A stretch of 64,000 nt of DNA. Source: Symbiodinium natans. Taxonomy: Eukaryota; Sar; Dinophyceae; Suessiales; Symbiodiniaceae. The notes beneath the pieces were generated by a model, which had not been told where the DNA came from, did not search any database, and saw only the letters and a program-made list of their open reading frames with translations. Numbering within the stretch: position 1 is the stretch's first letter; every line of letters starts with the position of its first letter. The translations under genes and the position numbers were made by a program. The stretch lies in contig CAJNDS010002468.1 of assembly GCA_905221605.1 (NCBI GenBank), positions 1,172,501 through 1,236,500 of the forward strand. Reading direction: 5' to 3'. Positions 10,283-19,615 of the stretch are shown piece by piece.

Positions 10283-10286
10283 CAAG

Positions 10287-10370
10287 GCGTCAGTGGCTTG
10301 CATGCTCGGCTTCGTGGTCTTCGCGTCCGTACTCACGGCTGTAGGCGCTGTTGACATGTCAATAAACTCT
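10287..10370 (+). CDS. Membrane protein exon
   Basis: Phase 0 exon of 28 codons between AG 10285-10286 and a GTAAAC donor at 10371. Encodes a transmembrane helix (VACMLGFVVFASVLTAVG) followed by AVDMSINS. Probably belongs with 10612 and 10794 to one multi-pass membrane protein gene. Confidence 0.4.
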
Positions 10371-10611
10371 GTAAACCCGAACCCGGGTAGGGCTTTAGTG
10401 TTTAGGGTTTAGGGTTTAGGGTTTCGGGTTTCGGGTTTCGGGTTTGCCCAAGACCCCTTTGTTTAAGGCCTCGTGATTTATTTGGGGGGCCCAAAGACCT
10501 TCTTACTTGGGGGTTTGCAGGGCATAGGGTTGAGGGAACCCTAAACCCTACACCCTAAAACCCGAGAACCTTGAAGCCCTAAACCCTAAACCCACGCCCC
10601 ACCCTGGAGAG

Positions 10612-10727
10612 GCTTCGTGCTCATAGCCGCCTGGCGCGGGTTGGGCCTGCGAGTCCAGCGGTTCCTGGCGAGCAATTTTCTCAACCCTTGTACCCCGCAT
10701 GGGCTTTTTGTTTCCTATAAGCCCTGC
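10612..10727 (+). CDS. Membrane protein exon
   Basis: AG at 10610-10611; the frame encodes FVLIAAWRGLGLRVQRFLAS then NFLNPCTPHGLF. The end is not fixed by a clear donor. Placed with its neighbours because of composition and order. Confidence 0.3.
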
Positions 10728-10793
10728 ACAAGGCCCTTTACAGGGTTGGTTAGGGGGATTAATAAGGCCTAATGGCACATGGTAGGCCTTTGA

Positions 10794-11297
10794 GAGGGCA
10801 GAAGTTCACGGGGCTCCAAGCCGAGGTTCACCGACCCTTTCAGAGAACAGGACGTGAACCTTGCAGCCGTGCAAGGCGAGTGGAGAGAGCTGGGCGCCTG
10901 CATGCGCTCAATGTCGCACGCTTTGCAAGCATGCATCGTGGTGCTGGCACTGACGGTGGGCACAGGAATGATCTCAGTGGCGTTTGATGTGCTTAGAGAG
11001 GGCTTCGCCTTGACAATGCTCCCGGCGGTGCTCCTGTTTGCTTTGATGACCGCAACTTTGCTCCCCGCAGCACTCGCCAGCTCGGCGTGTGCTCGCTTTC
11101 CTTCCTTCGTGGCGATCTACGACCCTGGCCCGGAGATGGCAGAGAACTTCATCCGCTTCGCAGACTTTATCGCCATGACCGATTGCGGGTGCTTCCTTTG
11201 GGAGACAAAGCTCACAGCAGGGCTTCTCCAACGCGCGATGTCCATCACCATAGCTCTGGCTGCGGCCATCTACCGCAGCGGGATCCTGGTAAACTAG
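10794..11297 (+). CDS. Multi-pass membrane protein, C-terminal exon
   Basis: Open from 10794 to TAG 11295-11297. A possible acceptor is GGGCAG at 10796-10801. The encoded piece has a charged N-terminal part (TDPFREQDVNLAAVQGEW) and hydrophobic helices around SHALQACIVVLALTVGTGM, LTMLPAVLLFALMTATLLPA and, near the end, ITIALAAAIY. A GTG at 10854 or internal ATGs would be poor starts, so I read it as the last exon of a longer gene. Several membrane helices joined by short loops resemble a channel or receptor core, but no family signature is visible. Confidence 0.5.
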   Translation, partial: EGRSSRGSKPRFTDPFREQDVNLAAVQGEWRELGACMRSMSHALQACIVVLALTVGTGMISVAFDVLREGFALTMLPAVLLFALMTATLLPAALASSACARFPSFVAIYDPGPEMAENFIRFADFIAMTDCGCFLWETKLTAGLLQRAMSITIALAAAIYRSGILVN

Positions 11298-11745
11298 TGT
11301 AAAAACTGGCTTCGGCTCGCCATGGAGAACTCACTGGCTCAAGAGCCGAAAGAGCCTAAGAGTTGGCTTCAGGCGATCGATACACTTTTTCGGCAGCGAG
11401 AAACGCCCTGCGCCACAATTTGTACCTAATTTAATACGGGGACTGAGGCCCCAAAATTCTTCCGAAACAGGGCTATCAGCCTGTTGTCAGGGCACAACGA
11501 AGACATGCAGCCTGGCAGCTACATCTTTCTGCAGTTTCAACTAGTGGGTAAACTAGCTTCTTGCCCGCAATGGAACTGACTCAAGAGCTTTGTTGGCTCT
11601 TCAGGCCGCAGTTTCACCCGTCGACTAAGGCTTGCAAAGCCTACAATTCCACTAGCCGGCGCAAGTATTTAAATAAGGCCACGGTTCGTTCGTGAGAAGG
11701 CCATGCGTAACACCCTCGCAACGACTGACGGACCGACTCCACCTT
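11298..11745. other. No gene seen
   Basis: Possible 3' flank of the membrane gene. Two loosely similar segments (11300-11370 and 11540-11610) share ATGGA..ACTCACTGGCTCAAGAGC-like blocks. No element ends identified. Confidence 0.35.
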
Positions 11746-11746
11746 T

Positions 11747-11895
11747 AGTTTCTTGGAGGTTCAGGGTGCTTATAACCCAATTATAATAAGTGTAGTTTTG
11801 AAAAAACCCACTTATAAGCCCCTGTTAAGTACCCAGAACTAGGGTTATCATTGGGTTCTACGTGCCGTTATAGTTGGGTTACGACGTACCATGAG
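11747..11895 (+). mobile_element. MITE family 2 copy
   Basis: Starts TTGGAGGTTCAGGGTGCTTA and contains ACCCAATTATAA and GGGTTACGACGTACC. Longer subtype of the family. Confidence 0.7.
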
Positions 11896-11965
11896 GCAAG
11901 CCAAGCTCGCCCAGTGTCTGTTGGTAGCGCAGTGGTACCCTAAACCCTGAGCCCTAAACCCTGAA

Positions 11966-12054
11966 CCATTTGCTTTTTTGGCTCTGGGCTCTCTTATAAA
12001 GTAGCCAAACAAAAAAGGTTACCCTTATTGTAAGATGGCTACTGGGCTGCCAAG
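11966..12054 (+). mobile_element. MITE family 4 copy (degenerate)
   Basis: Contains TTTGGCTCTGGGCTC, TTATAAAGTAGCCAA and GGCTACTGGGCTGCCAAGG, matching the family described at 49855. Confidence 0.6.
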
Positions 12055-12086
12055 GTGATTAAGGTAGCAAAGAAGCATTAGCTAAG

Positions 12087-12346
12087 ACCACTGCTGCGGA
12101 AATCAAGCGGAGATTACTTCGTGGTAGGGAGCCGTGGAAGTTGCTGTCCTCATCAATCATCAAACAGGTATTGTAGAGACATGTCATCTCGAGCCGGAGA
12201 GGTCAGAAGCGTGGTGGGGTGCGCAAGTCGCGAAAGTCCTAGCGGACGAACTTTTCTTGGTAGCCTTGACAAGAAGAAACTCAGGGGTGAACACAAACAG
12301 GTATACTATCGTCATAGCAGTATGTTGTAGCCGATTGTGGCCATGA
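12087..12346 (+). CDS. Exon-like region with two open frames
   Basis: Frame 1: AG 12085-12086 to a GTATTG donor at 12168, 27 codons in phase 0 (TTAAEIKRRLLRGREPW, SSSIIKQ). Frame 2: open 12134-12346, with EPERSEAWWGAQVAKVLADE and LFLVALTRRNSG. Both look protein-like and overlap by 34 bp. Either one is the exon or a frameshift separates them. Unknown product. Confidence 0.38.
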
Positions 12347-12490
12347 GCACTGTCACTACAGGCGGCAAAACCTGGAAGTTAGAGACCGACGGTTTCAAAC
12401 CTTCCGAATTTAGCATGTTCTCCAGCGATGAAATCAGTGATCCAGTCTTCACGTGGCCAATTTGCCTGCTGAAGTTTTTGGATGCCCTAC
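12331..12490 (+). CDS. Exon interrupted by a MITE-derived intron (5' part)
   Basis: After TTGTAG at 12325-12330 the frame encodes PIVAMSTVTTGGKTWKLETD, then FKPSEFSMFSSDEI and PICLLKFLDAL, clearly protein-like. An ATG is at 12343. It is open until a family 2 element whose first bases (CTACGTGGAGG) supply a GT donor at 12491. Joining to 12581 keeps phase 1. Confidence 0.5.
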
Positions 12491-12580
12491 GTGGAGGTTC
12501 TGGGTACTTATAAGTAGGGCTGTGAGTAGGGTAACTCTGGTTATAGCCGTGTTTGGGGTCCTGTTGAAACCTTCAAGTAG
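12491..12580 (+). mobile_element. MITE family 2 copy acting as a candidate intron
   Basis: 90 bp from GTGGAGGTTCTGGGTACTTA to CCTTCAAGTAG. The left terminal repeat provides GT and the right one ends in AG. Excision joins FLDA-L to ALLKSYE with a stop soon after. Confidence 0.55.
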
Positions 12581-12606
12581 AAGCGCTGCTGAAATCCTAC
12601 GAATGA
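12581..12606 (+). CDS. Terminal exon after the MITE intron
   Basis: AA completes the split codon, giving Q-A-L-L-K-S-Y-E and TGA 12604-12606, so the joined end reads LLKFLDALQALLKSYE. Alternatively, without splicing, a different frame stays open through SAAEILRMTCKARTRHVCHF to 12680. Confidence 0.4.
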
Positions 12607-12699
12607 CCTGCAAAGCGAGAACTCGTCACGTTTGCCATTTTACATCCGATGGCCTACATTACGTCCGGTGGCCGATATGATGTTTTGCGTCTCACGGTG

Positions 12700-12980
12700 C
12701 AGGCATCCCTGCCCACAGCGATTCGATTCTGAAGCAAGATGCCCCCAGATTTGTGCTCAACTTGGCGAGTGCAAAAAGCGTGAGGCGTTCGGAAGGGAAA
12801 CCGAAAACCCCGAGAACCTCAATTGTCTTTCGAGTTTCCCTAAACCCTAAACCTACATCCTTTTCATACCGATGCAGCTTTGAGAATGTTGGTTTGGAAA
12901 TGGTCAGGTGCTTTGAGATGGGGCTTGGGAGACGGCGCGCCACGGAAAACTGCAGCACGATCAGGTCCACCACAGGAGGT
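12700..12980 (+). CDS. Exon-like ORF upstream of a microsatellite
   Basis: One frame encodes LKQDAPRFVLNLASAKSVRR, then SYRCSFENVGLEMVRCFEMG and TENCSTIRSTT before entering the ATACAT repeat. A competing cysteine-rich frame (SEARCPQICAQLGECKKREA) overlaps the first half. Frame uncertain. Confidence 0.3.
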
Positions 12981-12981
12981 G

Positions 12982-13058
<77 letters not shown>

Positions 13059-13059
13059 T
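12981..13059 (+). repeat. (ATACAT)n microsatellite
   Basis: About 13 perfect hexamers. Its translation gives artificial Tyr-Ile or Tyr-Thr strings. Confidence 0.98.
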
Positions 13060-13569
13060 AGCCCAATAACCATTTTACAATCAGGGTACACTTTTTGGGG
13101 TTGGTTCCTGTAGACGGGAACCTTAAACCAAAAAAGGGAAAAGGGTAGCAGGGCTAACAAGAATATACGGGGTAGCTCTTTCCCTCATTCCCTACTCAAA
13201 GCCGGAAAGTGGTTGGCGTGTCGGGTTCGATGCTTGCGCTTCTTGACATTCCAGGCCTCACGGTTGGTTGAGGGTAGGGTTTAGGGTTCAGGGTTCAGGG
13301 TTCAGGGTTTAGGGTTTAGGGTTTAGGGCTTAGGGCTTAGGGTTGACGATTGGCTCGAGCCGGCGATTCGCTAGGCTAATTTACATCACTGCGTCTTTGG
13401 CATCACCCCACCCTCCCAGAATCCCTTTTCATCTGAATTACACATCTTTTTCTTACTTAGTCCATTTGTAACCAGCCATTTTTTTATTCAGCGCGCAACG
13501 CAGTCATCTACCACCAACCTTTTTTGTCTTCGACTCGTTCAGCCCTGAAGGCCCGAAATCCCCATACCA
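13060..13569. other. Repeat-rich stretch, one short exon-like piece
   Basis: 13206-13262 encodes KVVGVSGSMLALLDIPGLT before a GT and may be an exon. The rest holds telomere-like arrays (13270-13345) and unassigned AT-rich DNA. Confidence 0.3.
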
Positions 13570-13970
13570 AATGCCAACAATCGGGGGGGGGGGGGGGGGT
13601 TAGGGTTTAGGGTTTAGGGTTTAGGGTTTAGGGTTTAGGGTTTAGGGTTTAGGGTTTAGGGTTTAGGGAGTTGGACCCACAATGAAAATTCGAATTTTTG
13701 AGTACAGAAACACATGGTTCTGGAGATCCTCCCGTTTTTGGATCCAGGCGCCGGGAATCCTAAGTCCGAAGTCCTAAAGGCCCCGAGAAGCCCCTGAACC
13801 TCCGAAAGGCTCCAAATCCTAAATCCTAATGATGAATGCCAACAATCGGGGGGGAACCCAGGATTTGGTTGGACCCACCATGAAAATGCGATTTTTTACT
13901 ACAGAAACACATGGTTTCGGCTTCCGTTTTGGGATCCAGGCACCTGGAAAAATCCTAAAGCGCCACAGAG
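13570..13970 (+). repeat. Tandem segmental duplication with an inserted (TTTAGGG)n
   Basis: ATGCCAACAATCGGGGGG at 13571 and 13838 begins two copies of a segment that continues TTGGACCCACxATGAAAAT, TACAGAAACACATGGTT and GGATCCAGGC. In the first copy about ten TTTAGGG units (13600-13668) sit after the G-run where the second copy has AACCCAGGATTT. Confidence 0.85.
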
Positions 13971-14472
13971 AGGCCCCTGAACCCTAACCCTAAATCCTAA
14001 CTCCTAAATCCTAAATCCTAAGGCGCCACAGAGAGGCCCCTGACCCTAAAAAATAAAGCCTATATCCGAAATCCTAAGGCCCCAGAGAGGCCCCTGAACC
14101 CTAAACCCTAAATCCTAAATCCTATATCCTAAATCCTAAACGAATCCTAAATCCTAAACCCTAAATCCTAAATACTAAAACCCACGAGAGGCCCCTGAAC
14201 CCTAAACCCTCAAAACCTAACCCTAAATCCTTAATCCCAAAAACCCCAGAGAGGCCCCTAAACCCTAAATCCTTAATCCTAAACCCTACATCCTAAATCC
14301 TAAAGGGTTCAGAGATGCCCCTGAACCCAAAGCCTAAATCCTAAACCCTGAATCCTAAACCTTATAAATCCTAAACCCTAAATCCTAAACCCTAAATCCT
14401 AAAGCCTAAGGCCAAAATCCGAAAGGAGAGGCTCGGGCCCCAGAGAGGCCCGTGAACCCTAAATCCTAAATC
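13780..14472 (+). repeat. Higher-order repeat of CCCTAAATCC units
   Basis: About eight copies of a block CAGAGAGGCCCCTGAACCC separated by runs of CCCTAAA/TCCTAAA, giving an irregular 50-110 bp period. Confidence 0.85.
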
Positions 14473-14510
14473 CTAAACCTTAAGCGATCGAAAGCGGAGA
14501 ACGGGCCCAT

Positions 14511-14594
14511 TTAGGGTTTAGGGTTTAGGGTTTAGGGTTTAGGGTTTAGGGTTTAGGGTTTAGGGTTTAGGGTTTAGGGTTTAGGGTTTAGGGC
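14511..14594 (+). repeat. (TTTAGGG)n array
   Basis: Twelve perfect heptamers. Confidence 0.98.
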
Positions 14595-14906
14595 GACTTT
14601 GCAGAATGCATCGTACTGGGGACTTCGAGACTCGTGCAGAACAAGCCTTCGAGCAGCTATTCTGACAAGCAAGAAACCCTCAACCGAACCCTAAACCCTT
14701 GGGCGGCTACTTGCCGCCCGCCTGTTGGTTGGCCCCGTTCCTCCTCTACGGGTTCGTCGTCTTCCATGTTCGACAAACTCTCTACAAATTGCGCAGGTAC
14801 GTGTTCGCCGTACTTTTCACGCAGGCAGGGTCGAGTTCGACTCTGTGCAGAGGCTTCTTTGCATCCTGTGCTAGGCAACGGCAACGTCACAGAATGCGCG
14901 GCCCGG

Positions 14907-15060
14907 AGACTCCCATATCCCTTATGGAATACTCCTTTAATTATGTAATCCTCCCATATCCCTTAATTATGGAATACTCCTTTAAGCCTTAAACCATATC
15001 AGGAACCCTCGTATACTTTAAGGAATATTCCTTGATTAAAGGGTATTGGAGACACTGGGG
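14907..15060 (+). mobile_element. MITE family 8 copy
   Basis: GGAGACTCCCATATCCCTTA at the left and TAAAGGGTATTGGAGACACTG at the right form inverted termini; the interior holds AATACTCCTTTAA and AAACCATATCAGGAACCC. A related copy is at 51735-51838. Part of the left half is itself duplicated. Confidence 0.7.
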
Positions 15061-15351
15061 AGCTGAAACACCATAAAGCACAAAGACACGGGGGTCATGA
15101 ACAGCTCAGGGCCACTCTTCATGATCCAAACCACACGACTTCCAACAGCAATGGCCTTTAGGGTTTAGGGCTTAGGGTTTAGGGCTTGGGGTTTAGGGTT
15201 TATATATCGACACACCTTATCCCAGAGGTCCTATTCTGGAAAGCAGGTATCCAACAACTTGTCACGACTCCACAAAAAGTTCTTTCATTCACCACGCAAT
15301 GTGGCCAAGAACAACAGGTGGATTTAAGCTACGGTCCCAAATTGTTAGATC

Positions 15352-15353
<2 letters not shown>

Positions 15354-15403
<50 letters not shown>
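15354..15403 (+). repeat. Poly-C tract
   Basis: About 49 consecutive C, one of the longest homopolymers in the window. Confidence 0.97.
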
Positions 15404-15405
<2 letters not shown>

Positions 15406-15742
15406 CCAGGTGTTGGCGTTCTTGCATTTTTTGAAATGCTACAGTTGTCAGGCCAAGTGTCGAGAATCATTGCCCATAGTCTTCCCGGGACGTGTGCGAT
15501 GTCGCAATACACGTGCAAAGTAGGTGCTTTCTTGCAAAGGAGGAGCATGTTTAGGAGTTTGGGGCCCAAACCTAGGCCCGAAACCGGCAACAAAAAGGTT
15601 GCACTGGGTGGTTGAGGAAATGCCCTTGGCATGTAAGGGTGCCTCCGAAGGGGTGGAGCATTCTCAAGCTCCAGGCACATCAAAGCGCGTATCCTACATC
15701 AAACCGTTATCTCCATGTCATGTTTTCTGCCGGCATGTGCAG

Positions 15743-15865
15743 GCTGTGAACAGCTACACGTTGGATCCGCTCAGCCCACCTTTGTCCGCTGAAGCTGCTT
15801 GGCAAGGCATTGTTGAGTCGTGGTTACGAACAAAACGCCCAGTAGTGCACAGCCCAAAAAAGCGG
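15743..15865 (+). CDS. Internal exon
   Basis: ATGTGCAG acceptor (15735-15742), GT at 15866-15867, 41 codons in phase 0. Contains AVNSYTLDPLSPPLSAEAAW, GIVESWLRTKRPVVHSPKK. Well-formed hydrophilic sequence. Unknown product. Confidence 0.42.
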
Positions 15866-16002
15866 GTATCCTTTTTAAGTCTAGGCTCGCAGAAAGGAGT
15901 ACCCACGGACGTGAAGGGGCGGTCTTATCCGGAGCACCTCGGATCATTCAAGGCCCTGAAGCCCATGAGGTCAAATGCCCAATTCGCAGCCCTATATCCT
16001 AA

Positions 16003-16152
16003 CCAGCCAAAGACACGACGCACTTCTATACATGGTTGCACAAGCGGGCTGGCGACTGCTCCTGCGACATGACCATCAGCCGAAATCCCGACCCCCTGAG
16101 CGCAAGGACACACAGGCCAGTGCGCAGTACTTCAGCTGCCCGACAGCAATAG
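16003..16152 (+). CDS. Terminal exon-like ORF
   Basis: The frame PAKDTTHFYTWLHKRAGDCS continues CDMTISRNPDPLSARTHRP and stops at TAG 16150-16152. Two other frames are also open here; this one has the most balanced composition. It may follow the exon at 15743. Confidence 0.32.
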   Translation, partial: PAKDTTHFYTWLHKRAGDCSCDMTISRNPDPLSARTHRPVRSTSAARQQ

Positions 16153-16579
16153 CATGAGAGTGTGGGCGGGGTTTTGGATCACGCTGTGTTCATCGGCAAA
16201 CCGGCGCAATGTTTCCTGAATGGGTATTCTTGAGCCTCATGATGCCACACTTTGGTCGCGTATACCAAGGCGTGTGTGTTCACAGGTTACCCTTTTCGAC
16301 CACCCAGTCATCCCTCCTCCCTTGTATACACCCCCCGGAAAGGAAGCAATGGGGCCCGAATTGTAGGACAAGTCTGTGTACGTTTTGCCCGGAACCCTTG
16401 TCGGGATTGGTGGATTCGGCTAAAGGAGTGTTTTAGTTCGGGGGCAGGGCTTTCGTATTTAAAGGAGCCCAGATCCAATTTAGCCCAAGCTCAAGGAAAG
16501 TGGGGCAGACTGTAGGGTCTAGGGTTTGGGGTTTGGGGTTCATGTACGGCAGCCCCAGCGTAGCACCCCTTCTTTTCAG

Positions 16580-16666
16580 TGCTTCGCGACCCGTCCCGGC
16601 TGGGTCGGGAGTAATGAAGCGCCTATGTTGCTGTGGACCGCTTTTGGACCTTCACTGATCTGCTAG
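16580..16666 (+). CDS. Terminal exon with a strong acceptor
   Basis: CCCCTTCTTTTCAG precedes a phase 0 frame of 28 codons ending in TAG 16664-16666 (CFATRPGWVGSNEAPMLLWT, then AFGPSLIC). The acceptor is the best-looking in the region. Unknown product. Confidence 0.38.
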   Translation, partial: CFATRPGWVGSNEAPMLLWTAFGPSLIC

Positions 16667-17284
16667 GGAGGGACCTAGCCATGAACCCCCTATGACCCTC
16701 AAGAAACCTTCACCTGGAGTCACTTGTGAACCGCAAATGGTCCTCACTTGTGCTGGGAAAGACTCTCGTTGCGTGTGTAGCTCCCGGCCCAGCCTTCCTG
16801 GGATGTGCTGAGTTTTTCCCTCACCCCCTTGAAGACCCCGGGACTGCCCCCTAAACCATAAACCCTAAACCCTCAACCCTAAGCCCTAAACCCTAAACCC
16901 TATGATAAGGCTCCATACGGACCCCTGTATGGAGTTTCGATCCAGGACCCCTCTGTGAAACTCTTATGGGCCTCCCCAGATTCCTGGGAGGATCCAAACA
17001 GTAGAACCCCCAAACAGTACCCTATGGGTTTAGGGTTTAGGGTTCAGGGTTTAGGGATACTATTGGGTCATTTTTTTTAGGCACCCCTAAGAAGATCTAC
17101 TTTTTGGATCCTCCCAGGGGTCTGGGTATGGACCTGCTATAGTACGACAAGCTCGTCGAGATTTCGGCACATCGCTCCGGAGGGTTCTTTTAGGGCTCCC
17201 CTTTGGGATCCCTGAGAACCCCAAACCCTAAACCCTGAGCCCTAAACCCTGAACCCTGCTTTGAAGTACCCACAAGAACGCAAG
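16667..17284. other. Repeat remnants, ambiguous open frames
   Basis: CCCTAAA and TTTAGGG relics; 16730-16850 is open in two frames (one Cys-rich, one hydrophobic) and cannot be assigned. Confidence 0.35.
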
Positions 17285-17349
17285 GTTCGGTCGGCTACAC
17301 CATGCTCAGCCTCTTCATGTCGGTCGCGGGCGGAGTGAGTTGGGCGGAG
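17285..17349 (+). CDS. Cation channel exon: pore helix and filter
   Basis: Exon of 2 nt plus 21 codons after AAG (17282-17284). It encodes SVGYTMLSLFMSVAGGVSWA then E, the P-loop of dinoflagellate voltage-gated Ca2+/Na+ channel-like proteins (aromatic-Thr-Met-Leu-x-Leu-Phe-Met-Ser-x-x-Gly-Gly-Val-x-Trp). A GC donor at 17350 would end the exon in phase 0, matching the phase 0 start of the S6 exon at 23475. A short exon carrying the post-filter segment may be missing between them. Confidence 0.55.
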
Positions 17350-17839
17350 GCTGGGGGCTCCCAATGGATTAGGGTTTAGGGTTTGGGGTTTGGGGTTTAG
17401 AGAGGGTTTATAGAATTTTGTAGGGCTTATAATGTTTCATAGGGTTTATTACATGGGGTTCTGGCCTGCCGCTGGCTAGACTTGAGCAATGCCGGATTCG
17501 GGTTGAGCAGAGGTTAGGGTTTAGGGTGTACTGTTTATAGGGTTTATAGGGTTTAGGGTTTATAGGGTTTAGGTGCTGCAACGCACACAGGTCTTCAGAT
17601 CTGGGTGTTGTGTGCTGCGTTCTTGTTGCTCTTCTTGGATGGCTGCAGACCATAAGAGGCCACTTGAGACGAAGTGAGACAAAGACTTGCTGTGGTTGGA
17701 TTTGGGATTCCGTGTGTGTTGTGATATTTCCCATCTTGACACATGCAACTACTCAACTCCCCAGTCAAAAGTGAGCAAGGCCCAATATCCGGGTTTAGGG
17801 TGTGAGGTTTAGGGCCTATAGGGTTTAGGGCATAGGGGA
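17350..17839. other. Telomere-like remnants upstream of the PAS gene
   Basis: TTTAGGG/TATAGGG fragments and unassigned DNA. No promoter motif recognised. Confidence 0.4.
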
Positions 17840-19615
17840 TTGTATAAGTTGCATTGCAGACACGACAGCGAGCCCACGTGGCTCAACGAAGGCAGCACTC
17901 TTCCGGAAACTCGGAGAGTCCACTGCATAGCTGTAGGAATGGACTCCGGCATCATTTCCTCGGATGCCCGGCTGGATGCCACAGTTGCTGTGGTAACGGC
18001 CGTCTTTCAAGTTCTTTTCCTCTGCAGAACGGCATATGGCGCCGTCAGCCACCGAAGCCACATACGGAATTTGGCTGAGAGATGCATGAAGGCAGCTACG
18101 CGGGCATTTGCACAAACTCCACATTCCGATGGTGAGAGGCTTGTTCTTGAAAAAGTGAGCGAGCTTCGGTTGCAAATTGCACGTCTTTTCATCAAGTATA
18201 TATGTGCACTGCTTTGCATGACTCTGCTGATTGTACTCTGGCGCGCAATGCGGAAAGCCCCTCTTTTCGTGTCACCTGCTACAACCTTAGCTGCTGCTGT
18301 GGCATTTTGGATCTTCGCGCTGTTGGATGCATTCCCGGCAATTCTCACAGCTCGGCGTTTAAACGCCATGTATATCATCATGACAGGTTACTGGGCAGCA
18401 ACACTGTCACCGTGGCACGTGCAGCCCACGAATGCTAGCCAGCTGTCCCTTTTGTATCTGGCCTTTGCCCGCATGCCCGCAGTGGGTATTGCCACCACAC
18501 CTGCACTGGTTGCAGTATGCAGCTTGTTCCCACTACTTGTGCTTGGGCTACGCGTTGGAACTGGAGAAATGCCAGAGGTACGACCCTTTGCAATCGAGTT
18601 CTGTGCATTTATCGGTACAGTGGTTGCATCCACATCAGTTCAGCAAGTCCTGACATACCGCATTGAGCGAAGTCTGCAGTACAAGAAGATGGCAACTGAC
18701 TTCAATGCCACGTCGTCCCTGCTGCACTTGATGTGTGACTCCGTGATCGAGCTGGACGCCGATCTCCGGATGGTGGAGCACTCGCCATCACTTGCCGCTT
18801 TGCTGTTGCGGGGCAGACCGGGCGCGACTTTGGCCGGCACGGACTTCACAGACCTCTTAGCCAATGCAGCAGAGGCGGGCCGTGCTGTGGAGCTCTTGCG
18901 GGGGTTGGAGGACTGCCCGCGTGACGGTGTGAATGCTCAGGCTTTTCAAACGCATCTGATGGACAGCGACACCAACAAGTTCCGGACGGAAGTTTTCCAA
19001 GTGATGTACCACACGCCAGAGGGACATGCCCGACACCTCATCGGCCTCCGTGACGTGACGGACCAAGGTTCGCTCTCAGGCAGCAGAGCCGTCGAGAGTT
19101 TTTCCATCCTCCCGCGTTCGTCTACACCGATGTCCTTGGCCTGCAGCTCCATCGGCTCTAAGGCAAGCGGGCCTAGCGGGCCTAACGTGAACGCACAGGA
19201 GAACGCCAACGCTGGCAAGTTTCTGTCACTTCTCGTCGACGTGGACCTTCAAGTCGTCCATACCTCATCGTCATTTGCCTACCTCGGGAGGCATCCAGCT
19301 GAGCTGTTCTCCACCACAGGGATGCAACTCTTGGACCGAGCACTGGCTGAAGTCAGCTTTGAAACTCCCATATCCCTCTCGGCCCTGGAGTTTCGACTCG
19401 GGAGCCACTATGAGGTTGTGAGTGCCACCGTCCAGCTGGTTCAAAACCCGGCTGTCAGATCGTATCTGATCTTAGTCTGTGCACCTTCGGGCCTGATGCC
19501 TCCTAAAGGGAGCTCAGAGTTCAGCTCAGTCGCAGATCTGGAGACGGGCAAACACCGTGAACTCCTGGTCGGCGCTGAGTACCAGTTTGGCGACTACGTC
19601 TGCGTTCGTCTTTGA
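17840..19615 (+). CDS. Membrane-anchored PAS-domain protein, intronless
   Basis: An uninterrupted 591-codon frame ends at TGA 19613-19615. The first ATG (17840) gives a basic 33-residue leader; ATG 17939 (MDSGIISSDARLD) may be the true start. Hydrophobic segments lie near residues 45-67, 117-134, 142-169, 177-205, 215-238 and 249-268, so the N-terminal half is a multi-pass membrane domain. A coiled linker (RIERSLQYKKMATDFNATSS) leads to a PAS-like sensor region from about residue 290 (CDSVIELDADLRMVEHSPSL, then a leucine-rich core). A second PAS-like stretch follows near residues 455-540 (LLVDVDLQVVHTSSSFAYLG). I see no kinase or cyclase domain. The lack of introns, unlike neighbouring genes, suggests origin from a spliced mRNA. 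It lies between the pore and S6 exons of the channel. The ligand is unknown. Confidence 0.85.
   Translation: MYKLHCRHDSEPTWLNEGSTLPETRRVHCIAVGMDSGIISSDARLDATVAVVTAVFQVLFLCRTAYGAVSHRSHIRNLAERCMKAATRAFAQTPHSDGERLVLEKVSELRLQIARLFIKYICALLCMTLLIVLWRAMRKAPLFVSPATTLAAAVAFWIFALLDAFPAILTARRLNAMYIIMTGYWAATLSPWHVQPTNASQLSLLYLAFARMPAVGIATTPALVAVCSLFPLLVLGLRVGTGEMPEVRPFAIEFCAFIGTVVASTSVQQVLTYRIERSLQYKKMATDFNATSSLLHLMCDSVIELDADLRMVEHSPSLAALLLRGRPGATLAGTDFTDLLANAAEAGRAVELLRGLEDCPRDGVNAQAFQTHLMDSDTNKFRTEVFQVMYHTPEGHARHLIGLRDVTDQGSLSGSRAVESFSILPRSSTPMSLACSSIGSKASGPSGPNVNAQENANAGKFLSLLVDVDLQVVHTSSSFAYLGRHPAELFSTTGMQLLDRALAEVSFETPISLSALEFRLGSHYEVVSATVQLVQNPAVRSYLILVCAPSGLMPPKGSSEFSSVADLETGKHRELLVGAEYQFGDYVCVRL

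Noticed and set aside
11300-11345. Dinoflagellate spliced-leader relic (TGGCTCAAG at 11335)
   Set aside because: Only nine bases match; the upstream CCGTAGCCATTT part is missing.
12753-13160. Frames with (Tyr-Ile)n or (Met-Tyr)n; also 24993-25225 and 32359-33126
   Set aside because: Direct translation of ATACAT, TTTATA and ATACATAT microsatellites. Only the non-repeat part at 12700-12980 was kept, with low confidence.
14657-14948. Exon on either strand (minus: EDDEPVEEERGQPTGGRQVA; plus: LPPACWLAPFLLYGFVVF)
   Set aside because: Both strands are open and equally plausible, with no splice-site support for one.
15186-15434. 82-codon frame with a polyproline end
   Set aside because: The second half is the 49-base C-run; the first half is protein-like but lacks a boundary.
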